The notes under the pieces are model-generated. The model saw nothing but the letters and a program-made list of their open reading frames with translations, ran no database searches and was not told the origin of the DNA. From Elusimicrobiota bacterium (lineage in GTDB: Bacteria; Elusimicrobiota; Elusimicrobia; Elusimicrobiales; UBA9959): a DNA stretch of 45,348 nt. The stretch covers positions 1-45,348 of the forward strand of contig JACQWV010000006.1 in assembly GCA_016209085.1 (NCBI GenBank). Reading direction: 5' to 3'. The translations under genes and the position numbers were made by a program. Shown here piece by piece: positions 17,019 to 23,845 of this stretch (the stretch's first letter is position 1; each line of letters begins with the position of its first letter).

Positions 17019-17606
17019 TCACATAATAATCTTAGCCACAACGTTCTCAAACAGTAGTAAGGAAATATTATAAAGATAATGAATTATAATTGGAGGCAAC
17101 AAACACCTTGTATATACACGAGATATTCCAAGTATAACTCCCATAATTATTAGAGGAAATATTTTATATGGATATATATGAATTACACTAAACAAAAGAG
17201 TTGTGAATATTATAGCCAGCAAACTATTATATTTATTCCAAAGATATTTAAGCATAAAACCCCTGAAAACGATCTCTTCAGAAACTACTCCTAAAAACAT
17301 TAAAAAACTTGCGATAATTAGACCATGAAAACCAGCATTCTTAAGTTCAATAAATCCTAATAAAAATTTTGACGATGTTTCTCGGCTTAGAAACTTGTTT
17401 AAAATTTCAGGATAGATTATAAATAAAATTTTAAGAGAAAAGAAGAGAATCGCTAAACCAATAATTCCTATAAAACAATCTTTTATTATATCTGCCAAAT
17501 CTTTCTTAAATCCAAGAATATCGTTCCAATTATAACTAATTTTTTTACAATACAAATCTACAAGAACAAAAGTCAGAAAAAAACCAGACAAAACCGAAAA
17601 TAACAA
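17019..17606 (-). CDS. CPBP-family intramembrane protein (Abi/bacteriocin-immunity type), start unclear
   Basis: 195 residues from TTG 17606, a hydrophobic protein with several helices. CPBP motifs are present: SEEIVFRGFMLKYLWN (EExxxR) and VIHIYPYK (His motif), plus a C-terminal HYLYN. The family contains Rce1-like proteases and bacteriocin self-immunity proteins. The frame stays open and hydrophobic up to 17684 without any ATG, GTG or TTG before 17606 and with no ribosome site, so the 5' end may be lost or the start may be unusual. It is very AT-rich (18 G/C in 17101-17160, against 32 in 18361-18420), suggesting foreign origin. It lies downstream of orphan tip 3 and a terminator. Confidence 0.75.
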   Translation of the reverse strand: MLFSVLSGFFLTFVLVDLYCKKISYNWNDILGFKKDLADIIKDCFIGIIGLAILFFSLKILFIIYPEILNKFLSRETSSKFLLGFIELKNAGFHGLIIASFLMFLGVVSEEIVFRGFMLKYLWNKYNSLLAIIFTTLLFSVIHIYPYKIFPLIIMGVILGISRVYTRCLLPPIIIHYLYNISLLLFENVVAKIIM

Positions 17607-17701
17607 CTGATATGCATTACTTAGGAAGTTTATATGGAAAACTGCGCTGGAAATTATAGAGATAAAAAAAAGAAAACAAAAATTCTAAATACCATAAATA
17701 A

Positions 17702-17735
17702 AATCAGGCGGGAAATTATAATTTCCCGCCTGATT
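17702..17735 (-). terminator. Factor-independent terminator after orphan tip 3
   Basis: A 15-bp perfect stem aatcaggcgggaaat/atttcccgcctgatt with loop TATA, followed on the minus strand by TTTATTT. It lies 14 bases after the tip 3 stop. Confidence 0.85.
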
Positions 17736-17748
17736 AAAAAATAACTTC

Positions 17749-17953
17749 CTACTTTTTATTCCTTGTGGTAACCACATCGTAAGAATAATCCCCTTCTTGA
17801 AAATTATCAACTTCTTCATGAGGACTATTCCACCATTCTGATATGGATTCTACCGTATTACCGACTGTTTCATTGCAATTCTCATCAGATAAACAGGAAG
17901 TTACAGCGCCAGCTAATCCTATTAATAATTCTCCAGCGCCTTTGTCATTTTCG
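17749..17953 (-). pseudogene. Orphan C-terminal tip 3 (no start codon)
   Basis: A frame of about 68 codons begins right after the clostripain stop, in another frame, and has no possible start except a GTG near its end. It reads SENDKGAGELLIGLAGAVTS, then an acidic part, and ends GDYSYDVVTTRNKK. The order Lys-Gly near the junction, a small hydrophobic Gly/Ala segment with two Cys, an acidic linker and Tyr-Asp-Val near the end parallels tips 1 and 2 (23846-24120, 22618-22850). A terminator follows, then a CPBP gene. It looks like a silent tip that lost its carrier. Readthrough from the clostripain gene would need a frameshift at a non-slippery site. Confidence 0.6.
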
Positions 17954-17954
17954 C

Positions 17955-18031
17955 TTACTTAACCCACTTTATGAAGTCGTCCCATTTGGATTCCTGCGCC
18001 CATTTCAGCTCGTCATAGGCGGCGCTGTAAT
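17955..18031 (-). repeat. 77-bp direct repeat, resident copy in the clostripain gene
   Basis: It matches 16217-16293 in 76 of 77 positions and contains the C-terminal codons ...AYDELKWAQESKWDDFIKWV-K and the stop. The match begins exactly at the stop codon and ends inside the gene. Confidence 0.9.
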
Positions 18032-19223
18032 AGGAAGGCAGGTAAACAGCGAGACCGTACGCATCAGCGTATCCTGAGCCGTATGCCCTGTTATGGAGTA
18101 TGACCTCGCCTTTCATAAAACTCATGATCTCTTTTCCTTTGCTGACGACAACGCTGTTTTTGGAAGTTTCTGTCACAAGTTTCACAAAGTGATAGAGGTC
18201 TTTGTTGCTGGAATAATAAAAGTCCTGCGCCTTTGATCTCGCGTCTTTTACCACCTGAAGCTCTCCGGCTTTCATTATCTCGGAAGTCCAGTTATCAAGG
18301 AGGGCTGTTAGATTGGCCAGACTTTTTGCGTTTATTGAAGACTGGGTCGCGCCCTGGCTTATGCTCTGGTAGTGGTCCGTGTATGAATCAACAGTCGCTT
18401 TGGAAAGCTCCGCTGCCGTCATTGTCGGCTTGGCGGCAAGAGGTCCGAGAAAAGTGTTGTAAGTATACCCGTCAGCCGGTTCGGTCTCTTCGGATGCGAC
18501 GACGTAGTCGGTATAATCCTTGATTTCGTAAGCGACTTCCATCATCTGCATCAGGCACGCGTCCATTGAGAAAATGTCAATTTTCCCAGTTTCCTTCAGA
18601 GTCATGAGAAGCTGGGGAGTGGTTAAGTGATGGCCTGTTTCGTCATCGTAGGAGATTCCCTTGGCCGCTTCAAATTTCTCGTCCTTGTTCCAGCCGCTGC
18701 CGTGATTCCAGACCACGAGCATGTATTTCTTGGCCGGAAATTTTTCCATGGCCCATTTCGTAAATCCGACCAGATATTTCCAGTCGCCCATGTCGCTTTT
18801 GGCTATTTCCATGAGAACCGGAGAAGTGACTTTGGACGCGTTATTGTCTTTCTGGATAAGATACCTTTTTGAACCCGTCCAGTCCCCGTCGGACGAATCG
18901 TATCCCTTGATTCTGCCTAACTCCGCCACTACGTTGATTTTGTCGGTTGAACCTATCATTTCCATCTCATTAACGTCTTTCAAACCGTACTTCTCAAGAT
19001 TATTCTTTGCATTGACGAAAACCATTACAGTCCATTCTTTAAGGGCCTTTGTCTGCTCAACAGGCGCGAGAACATCTGAAGAATTGCCTGTTTTCTCATT
19101 TATCTGTTCCATGATTTTTGCAAGACTGCCATTCTGGTCAAAAGTCACGTTGACTTCGGAAGCGTAAGAATAGCCGCATGCAAACACGGCGCATACAACC
19201 AGACCAAGTATTGTTTTTCGCAT
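17955..19223 (-). CDS. Secreted clostripain-like cysteine peptidase (family C11)
   Basis: 422 residues with signal peptide (1-21, cleavage near YSYA). The C11 domain begins near WTVMVFVNAKNNLE (about 64). The catalytic His is in VVWNHGSGW (near 174) and the catalytic Cys in SMDACLMQMMEVAYE (near 222), with the usual spacing of about 48 residues. C11 enzymes cleave after basic residues and often mature themselves or other secreted proteins; fragipain activates a Bacteroides toxin. A consensus promoter (19263-19291) and GGAGG ribosome site precede the gene. Its last 77 bp are repeated at 16217-16293. The carrier protein at 23846-24811 has Arg-Arg just before its tip, a plausible but unproven substrate. 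Confidence 0.9.
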   Translation of the reverse strand: MRKTILGLVVCAVFACGYSYASEVNVTFDQNGSLAKIMEQINEKTGNSSDVLAPVEQTKALKEWTVMVFVNAKNNLEKYGLKDVNEMEMIGSTDKINVVAELGRIKGYDSSDGDWTGSKRYLIQKDNNASKVTSPVLMEIAKSDMGDWKYLVGFTKWAMEKFPAKKYMLVVWNHGSGWNKDEKFEAAKGISYDDETGHHLTTPQLLMTLKETGKIDIFSMDACLMQMMEVAYEIKDYTDYVVASEETEPADGYTYNTFLGPLAAKPTMTAAELSKATVDSYTDHYQSISQGATQSSINAKSLANLTALLDNWTSEIMKAGELQVVKDARSKAQDFYYSSNKDLYHFVKLVTETSKNSVVVSKGKEIMSFMKGEVILHNRAYGSGYADAYGLAVYLPSYYSAAYDELKWAQESKWDDFIKWVK

Positions 19224-19262
19224 TTACATCCTCCTTGATACCGGGTATAACAACTTCAGGTT

Positions 19263-19291
19263 AATATAATAAAATTGATATTTAATGTCAA
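19263..19291 (-). promoter_or_regulatory. Consensus sigma70-type promoter of the clostripain gene
   Basis: On the minus strand TTGACA (19291-19286), a 17-base spacer and TATATT (19268-19263) stand about 40 bases before the start codon. The match is near perfect. Confidence 0.75.
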
Positions 19292-19316
19292 GCATAAAAA
19301 AACTATAATCTGAATT

Positions 19317-20003
19317 ATGGACGAACATAAAAAACTGTTGAATTTTAAAAGACTTGAAAAATTGTCTAAAGTTCTGGAAAAGAACAGATTTGAAACCTTT
19401 TTGTCTGAGGATTCCAAATCAGCCGCAAATCATGTTTTATCTTTAATCGGCCGGAACAGCGCCTCCGGCGCTACAGGTGCCGTGAGTTATACGAACGGCC
19501 AAAACAAAAAGATAGGGCTTGGCGGAAGCCAGACAGTCCGCTCTCTGGGGCTCGTTGACGCGCTGAAAAACGCAGGCAATGAGATAATAACTCATACGCC
19601 TGAAATGGATAAACAGACGAGAATTGAAACATGGCTGAGAGCGCAGACTGCGGATTTTTATCTGGCTTCCCCGCAGGCCATAACCTTAAACGGCGAACTG
19701 ATTTTAATAGACGCCTACGGCAACAGGGCGGCAGCCGCAATTTACGGCCCCAAAAAAGTGATTTTAATTGCGGGACATAACAAGATAGTAAAGGACTTGA
19801 ATGAAGGGCTCTGGAGAATAAGAAACATAGCGGCTGTTGCAAACAACATAAGGCTTGGAAGAAAAAATCCGTGCGTAATCAGCGGGAAATGCGAGGACTG
19901 CGACATAGAGTCCAGAATCTGCAATGTGGTTTCAATCCTCTATAGAAAACCCGTCTACACGGACTACCTGATTGTTCTTGTAAACGAAGAACTGGGGTAT
20001 TAG
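19317..20003 (+). CDS. LUD-domain protein (LutC/YkgG-like)
   Basis: 228 residues covering one LUD domain (old DUF162). GLGGSQTVRSLGLVDALKN (near 63-81), ADFYLASPQAITLNGELILIDAYGNR and PKKVILIAGHNKIV are the typical blocks. LUD proteins take part in lactate oxidation (LutB/LutC), but stand-alone copies like this one, without lutA and lutB neighbours, have no assigned role. The C-terminal Cys group CVISGKCEDCDIESRIC may bind metal. It is transcribed away from the clostripain gene and converges on the K+ channel gene with a four-base overlap. Confidence 0.85.
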   Translation: MDEHKKLLNFKRLEKLSKVLEKNRFETFLSEDSKSAANHVLSLIGRNSASGATGAVSYTNGQNKKIGLGGSQTVRSLGLVDALKNAGNEIITHTPEMDKQTRIETWLRAQTADFYLASPQAITLNGELILIDAYGNRAAAAIYGPKKVILIAGHNKIVKDLNEGLWRIRNIAAVANNIRLGRKNPCVISGKCEDCDIESRICNVVSILYRKPVYTDYLIVLVNEELGY

Positions 20004-21010
20004 GAAAGATTTTTTGCGATTTCCCCCAGTTTCTTGCTGCTTCCGAGCATGATTAAAACATCGTCCTCGCTTAAAACGACATTGTCCGGAGGGTTTATCT
20101 CGTATTTGCTTTCTGCTTTTCTTTTTATCGCCACGACCACGCCGGATGAGCCGGCTATTTTTTTAAAATCGCCGATACTCTTGCTGATAATTTCCTTTTT
20201 ATCCCTTATGATTATCTCCTCAAAACGAACGTCTTCCTGACTCGTGTCCCTCAGCATTGAGTCCAGAAAATTCACTACGGTCGGTCGCACCATTTCCGAA
20301 ACCATTCTCAACCCTCCTATGAAAAAAGGGCTTATTACGATATCCACGCCGCTTCTTATCAGTTTGTTTTTTATTGAGCCGTCGGTTTCATTCTGAACGC
20401 CCGCGATTTTTATTGAAGGGTTCAGGCCTTTTGCCGTAAGGGATATAAAGGCGTTATCCTTGTCGTTTCTTAAAGTGCAGAAAATCCCGGCTGCGTTTTT
20501 GATGCCCGCTTTAATAAGCGCTTCATCTTCAGTGGCATCCCCCTCCACCACGTTAAATCCCTCCGCGATGAGTTTCTGGGCCTCTTCTCTGTTCAGCACG
20601 ATTATTACAAAATCCCTGCGGGTTTTTTTAAGCTCGAACGCTATGCTCATTCCCGTATGCGTATTGCCGCAGATTATAAAATGTCTGTTGAGACTTGCTA
20701 TGTCGTTTTCCATTTTTATTCTCCTGAAGATATTTTTTAAATGTCCTTCCACGACTATGGAAGTCAAAGTGGTAAAGATGTAAGTCATTATGCCTATCCC
20801 GCCGAGGATGAGGAATATGGTAAAAATCCGGCCCGTGCCGGAAAGGGGGTGCGTTTCCCCGTATCCCACGGTGGCAAGGGTTATGACAGTCATGTAAAGA
20901 CTGTCAAACGCATCCCATTTCTCTATAACGGAATAACCCAGTGTCCCTACGGAGAGGACGATGATTATCGCAAGGAATAAACCGATCAGTTTGTTTTTTA
21001 TTTCAGACAT
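20000..21010 (-). CDS. Potassium channel with RCK (TrkA-N) domain
   Basis: 336 residues from ATG 21010. A longer frame to TTG 21100 exists, but the promoter at 21023-21051 lies inside that extension, which favours ATG 21010. Two membrane helices flank the selectivity filter TLATVGYGETHPLSGTGR. A cytosolic TrkA-N domain (FIICGNTHTGMSIAFELKK) and a TrkA-C-like end (PPDNVVLSEDDVLIMLGS) follow. This is the MthK/Kch arrangement of a ligand-gated K+ channel. It lies inside the accessory region but its codon use looks like the core genes. Confidence 0.9.
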   Translation of the reverse strand: MSEIKNKLIGLFLAIIIVLSVGTLGYSVIEKWDAFDSLYMTVITLATVGYGETHPLSGTGRIFTIFLILGGIGIMTYIFTTLTSIVVEGHLKNIFRRIKMENDIASLNRHFIICGNTHTGMSIAFELKKTRRDFVIIVLNREEAQKLIAEGFNVVEGDATEDEALIKAGIKNAAGIFCTLRNDKDNAFISLTAKGLNPSIKIAGVQNETDGSIKNKLIRSGVDIVISPFFIGGLRMVSEMVRPTVVNFLDSMLRDTSQEDVRFEEIIIRDKKEIISKSIGDFKKIAGSSGVVVAIKRKAESKYEINPPDNVVLSEDDVLIMLGSSKKLGEIAKNLS

Positions 21011-21022
21011 TGTATTAGTAAT

Positions 21023-21051
21023 ATTATCTTTAATAATCCGCCAAAAGTCAA
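21023..21051 (-). promoter_or_regulatory. Predicted promoter of the potassium channel gene
   Basis: The minus-strand boxes TTGACT (21051-21046) and GATAAT (21028-21023) are separated by 17 bases. The predicted transcript start is within a few bases of ATG 21010, so the mRNA would be nearly leaderless. Confidence 0.55.
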
Positions 21052-21117
21052 AAAAAATCTTTCTAAGAATTGGGTAATAGCGCTTTGTAAGGAGGGACAA
21101 AGGATGTTAGAAAATTT

Positions 21118-21837
21118 TCAAATTAAAAGCGCAAAATGAATGACTCCCCAGAAATTAGCAAGCGAATGGAATATAATATTTGACGGAAGTCTTTTATGGC
21201 GTTCATAAAGATAATAAGAAAACAAACTCCATAAAAAGATAGGAAAAAAATTTACATAATGAAGGGCTGCAAAAAGAATACAAGAAAGGAAAAATGCTTT
21301 TAAAAAAGACATTTTATGTCTGAAACTTACATATAAAATTCTCTTAAAAAATATTTCCTCAGCCAATGGTATGAAAAGACATACGACATAAATTACAAAT
21401 ACAATTTCAAACGGATTGAAAATATTATTTATTATCTTGGGCGAGTAACCTCCGGGTATTATATTAGGAGGCTTGAAACCCAGGAAATCCAGTAATATAG
21501 AAACAAGAAAATACGCGGCAAAATATTTTAAACCCAGGATTGAATCATATCTTATATTTTTATTCCAATCATCCAATGCGTCCTTAAAGTTACAACCGAT
21601 TTTCCGCAAGGTTTTTAACGAGATTAAAATGACAATGCACGGATATAATCCATATAAGATTTGTTTGGCAAATTCCTGATGATTCTTAAATAGAATCAAT
21701 AAAAACACGGTTAACAGCAGAGTCACTAAATAAATAAACACAAGCCATGTAAGGCTGTCCTCTAAACTTGTGATTTTCTTGGTCTTAAAACCATCGCGTG
21801 GAAATTGAAAAAATTTCAACAGATATACATCTTTCAT
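21118..21837 (-). CDS. CPBP-family intramembrane protein (CPBP3), possible immunity protein
   Basis: 239 residues from ATG 21837, 25 bp after the stop of the preceding CPBP gene; the frame can extend to 21909, overlapping that gene. It is a polytopic hydrophobic protein with the CPBP motif AEEIFFKRILYVSFRHK and a His motif ALHYVNF. It ends with a FYYLYERHKRL-like block that closely parallels CYYLYERFQRL in CPBP1 (22985-23683), so the two are paralogues. It is the last gene of the orphan tip 2 cassette. A CPBP protein behind a secreted tip suggests self-immunity; protease activity is possible as well. Confidence 0.75.
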   Translation of the reverse strand: MKDVYLLKFFQFPRDGFKTKKITSLEDSLTWLVFIYLVTLLLTVFLLILFKNHQEFAKQILYGLYPCIVILISLKTLRKIGCNFKDALDDWNKNIRYDSILGLKYFAAYFLVSILLDFLGFKPPNIIPGGYSPKIINNIFNPFEIVFVIYVVCLFIPLAEEIFFKRILYVSFRHKMSFLKAFFLSCILFAALHYVNFFPIFLWSLFSYYLYERHKRLPSNIIFHSLANFWGVIHFALLI

Positions 21838-21862
21838 TGCTTTTGGCGGAACCGCCGGGTTT

Positions 21863-22549
21863 TCAAGATATAAATTCGCCAAAATATGATAGTGACAAGT
21901 TATAGGCAAAATGTGTCAATACTGGAACCATAAGCCCTTTGGATTTCACATAAAGCATGGTAAATATTAAACCCAAGGCAAAGGGTATAGGGACAATATA
22001 CGGATGAAGATGAGGAAGAGCGAATAAAGCCGAATTCCATATTAAAGCCTTTTTAAAGGAGTATTCCCGCCTTAAATAATTAAATATAAGCCCTCGGAAT
22101 GCCAACTCTTCAATAATGACAAGAAGCAGTATTCCGCCCCAAAGCGCCATTATGCCGGAGAATTCCCCTGTTTTTCCCCATTCAGACAGGAATTGCACAT
22201 AACTTGTATTTTTCCAAGAGGCTACTCTATCATATTCCGCAGGCAGAAGCATTTTGAAAGCGGCAGCGTACAGGCGAAGCCATAACAGACAGGCCAGTGT
22301 GCCGGAGAATAGAAGAAGAACGTTTTTTTTAAGGTCGGTTTTTTGGGGCAATTTAATGCCTATTTCGCTATAACTCATTCCAAACTTTTTTAAAAATTTA
22401 ATAATCACAGCGAACCAGATAATAAAAAGTGATATTACAACCAAAACCACCCTGACTTTTACCGGGATGCTTTCGGCGAACCATATTGCCAAAGCTGGCG
22501 CCGATGCTAATGCCAGGAAAAATAAAAAAATAAAGACATTAATTATCAT
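21863..22549 (-). CDS. CPBP-family intramembrane protein (CPBP2), possible immunity protein
   Basis: 228 residues with about seven hydrophobic helices. The CPBP motifs are IIEELAFRGLIFNYLRR (EExxxR), FALPHLHPYIVP and a C-terminal THFAYN. It is more distant from CPBP1 and CPBP3 than these are from each other. It starts 69 bp after orphan tip 2. A seven-codon leader frame with its own ribosome site overlaps the start (ATGA), which suggests translational coupling because no good ribosome site precedes the gene itself. Confidence 0.75.
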   Translation of the reverse strand: MIINVFIFLFFLALASAPALAIWFAESIPVKVRVVLVVISLFIIWFAVIIKFLKKFGMSYSEIGIKLPQKTDLKKNVLLLFSGTLACLLWLRLYAAAFKMLLPAEYDRVASWKNTSYVQFLSEWGKTGEFSGIMALWGGILLLVIIEELAFRGLIFNYLRREYSFKKALIWNSALFALPHLHPYIVPIPFALGLIFTMLYVKSKGLMVPVLTHFAYNLSLSYFGEFIS

Positions 22550-22566
22550 AATGTTATTTGAGACAT
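22546..22566 (-). CDS. Six-residue leader ORF coupled to CPBP2
   Basis: ATG 22566 reads MSQITL and stops at 22548-22546. GGAGGG (22580-22575) lies eight bases upstream. Its stop overlaps the CPBP2 start codon (ATGA). It could deliver ribosomes to CPBP2. Confidence 0.4.
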   Translation of the reverse strand: MSQITL

Positions 22567-22617
22567 TCAGCTTTCCCTCCTGTCCTGTTTTGGCGGGACA
22601 GAAAGTGGTCTCCGGGC

Positions 22618-22974
22618 TTATTTTACTTTTTTGTACACCTCATAGTTGGGGTTTGCACCGTCCATATTGTTGTGATAGGTGTCATTCTCATCATCATGAA
22701 GATTGTTTATGTAATTTACGACATCTTCCCGACACTCGTGGCTAACAATACATGCGGCAACTATACCCCACGCTGCATCTGCCAATCCAAATTTTGTCTG
22801 ATTATTCAAATTTTTTTCCTTAACTCCTTTTGCAACATCAGTCCTGCGCGCGAGTTCCTGGGTGTCCCACATCATGTCCCGTGTTTTCCAGCCTATGTCG
22901 CGACTGTAGCGGGATATGTCCATTGCAGTCCATTGTGCGTCATGACCTATCAATTTAGGGTCTATGCGCCGGAC
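22618..22974 (-). pseudogene. Orphan cassette: truncated carrier end plus alternative tip 2
   Basis: The first 131 bp (22974-22844) exactly repeat the end of the carrier gene constant region (24247-24117), in frame, ending at ELARRT. A new tip of about 72 residues follows: DVAKGVKEK, then FGLADAAWGIVAACIVSHEC, an acidic linker and the end NPNYEVYKKVK. No signal peptide and no ATG at the 5' end are present; only TTG or an internal ATG could start it. The copy begins 10 bp after the CPBP1 stop. CPBP2 and CPBP3 follow. It is best read as a silent replacement cassette that can be joined to the carrier by recombination in the repeat. Confidence 0.75.
22844..22974 (-). repeat. 131-bp perfect direct repeat, orphan copy
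   Basis: It is identical at all 131 positions to 24117-24247. The sequences diverge immediately on both sides: CPBP1 end on one side, tip 2 on the other. The perfect identity indicates a recent duplication or ongoing conversion. Confidence 0.92.
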
Positions 22975-22984
22975 TTGCTTCCTT

Positions 22985-23683
22985 TTAACTCAATCTGTAA
23001 ATCGAAATTGATAAAATTACTAAATTATTAAAAGAATGAAGAAATATAGTCAAAGAAAGTCTTTGGAATCTTTCATATAGGTAATAGCAGACAAAACTTG
23101 TAATAAAAGTCAACAACAATGCGCCGGGGTGAAATAAAGCGAAAATCAATGAGCCAAAAACAATAGATCTTTTAAAATTATACTGATGTCTTAAAGCCAC
23201 ATATAACAACCTCCTAAAAAAAATCTCCTCTACTATCGGAGTTAAAATTCCTAATGAGAAAAACCATAGAAACAATCCCAGATAATTTGTTTTGGAAATA
23301 AGTTCATTGAGGGCGTTTGTCATTTCTACTGAATGATGTTTCAAGAGCGTTCCAGTCAAATTAAAGTGTACCATTAGAAGTTCTAAAGGCACAAGAATAA
23401 TGCTCACTAAAAAACATAATGCAAAATCCCTATTAAAGCTTTTTTTCCACATATTCCAGGTGTTTTTAAAATCTACGCCAAACTTTTTAAATATCAATAT
23501 AAAAGTGAATAAAAAGATTAAACTATTCAGAATGGAAGCTATAGGTATGGGCTCACCATGCATTACCACATTACTGATAATTATATTGAGGATCAGATAC
23601 CCAACTATAAGCAAAACCCATTGATTTAAGGAGATAGTTCGTTTGCTCTCAAAATTTGTTTGCAAGAAATCAATTTTAAGCAT
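22985..23683 (-). CDS. CPBP-family intramembrane protein (CPBP1), predicted immunity partner of tip 1
   Basis: 232 residues, strongly hydrophobic, with about seven helices. Motifs: VEEIFFRRLLYVALRHQ, ALFHPGALLL and the block CYYLYERFQRLSLTIFLHS. It is a paralogue of CPBP3 (21118-21837). It lies directly downstream of the carrier gene that carries tip 1, separated by a terminator hairpin (23703-23731) whose U-run is only about 15 bases before its start. Its stop is 10 bp from the repeat that opens the orphan cassette. AT-rich. An immunity role is inferred from family knowledge and position. Confidence 0.78.
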   Translation of the reverse strand: MLKIDFLQTNFESKRTISLNQWVLLIVGYLILNIIISNVVMHGEPIPIASILNSLIFLFTFILIFKKFGVDFKNTWNMWKKSFNRDFALCFLVSIILVPLELLMVHFNLTGTLLKHHSVEMTNALNELISKTNYLGLFLWFFSLGILTPIVEEIFFRRLLYVALRHQYNFKRSIVFGSLIFALFHPGALLLTFITSFVCYYLYERFQRLSLTIFLHSFNNLVILSISIYRLS

Positions 23684-23702
23684 ATTTATGTTTTACATAA
23701 AA

Positions 23703-23731
23703 ATTCCCTGGTTATTATACTACCAGGGAAT
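23703..23731 (-). terminator. Terminator between carrier gene and CPBP1
   Basis: An 11-bp stem attccctggt(t)/(a)accagggaat with a short AT loop, followed on the minus strand by TTTT. CPBP1 starts just behind it, so readthrough or a separate start must supply CPBP1. Confidence 0.65.
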
Positions 23732-23845
23732 AAAACTTTTAAAATAAAATGAAGCAAAATTTCACATAAGAGCCTGGTAATAAATGACAGCTATTATGGG
23801 ACAATACCTTGGCTTAGATGTTTGTCTCAATGAACAAAAAATCTT

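Noticed and set aside
17940-17960. Programmed frameshift joining the clostripain protein to tip 3
   Set aside because: The junction (gttaagtaagc) has no slippery heptamer, and the tip frame itself has a stop (TAA) three bases upstream. A silent orphan tip is simpler.
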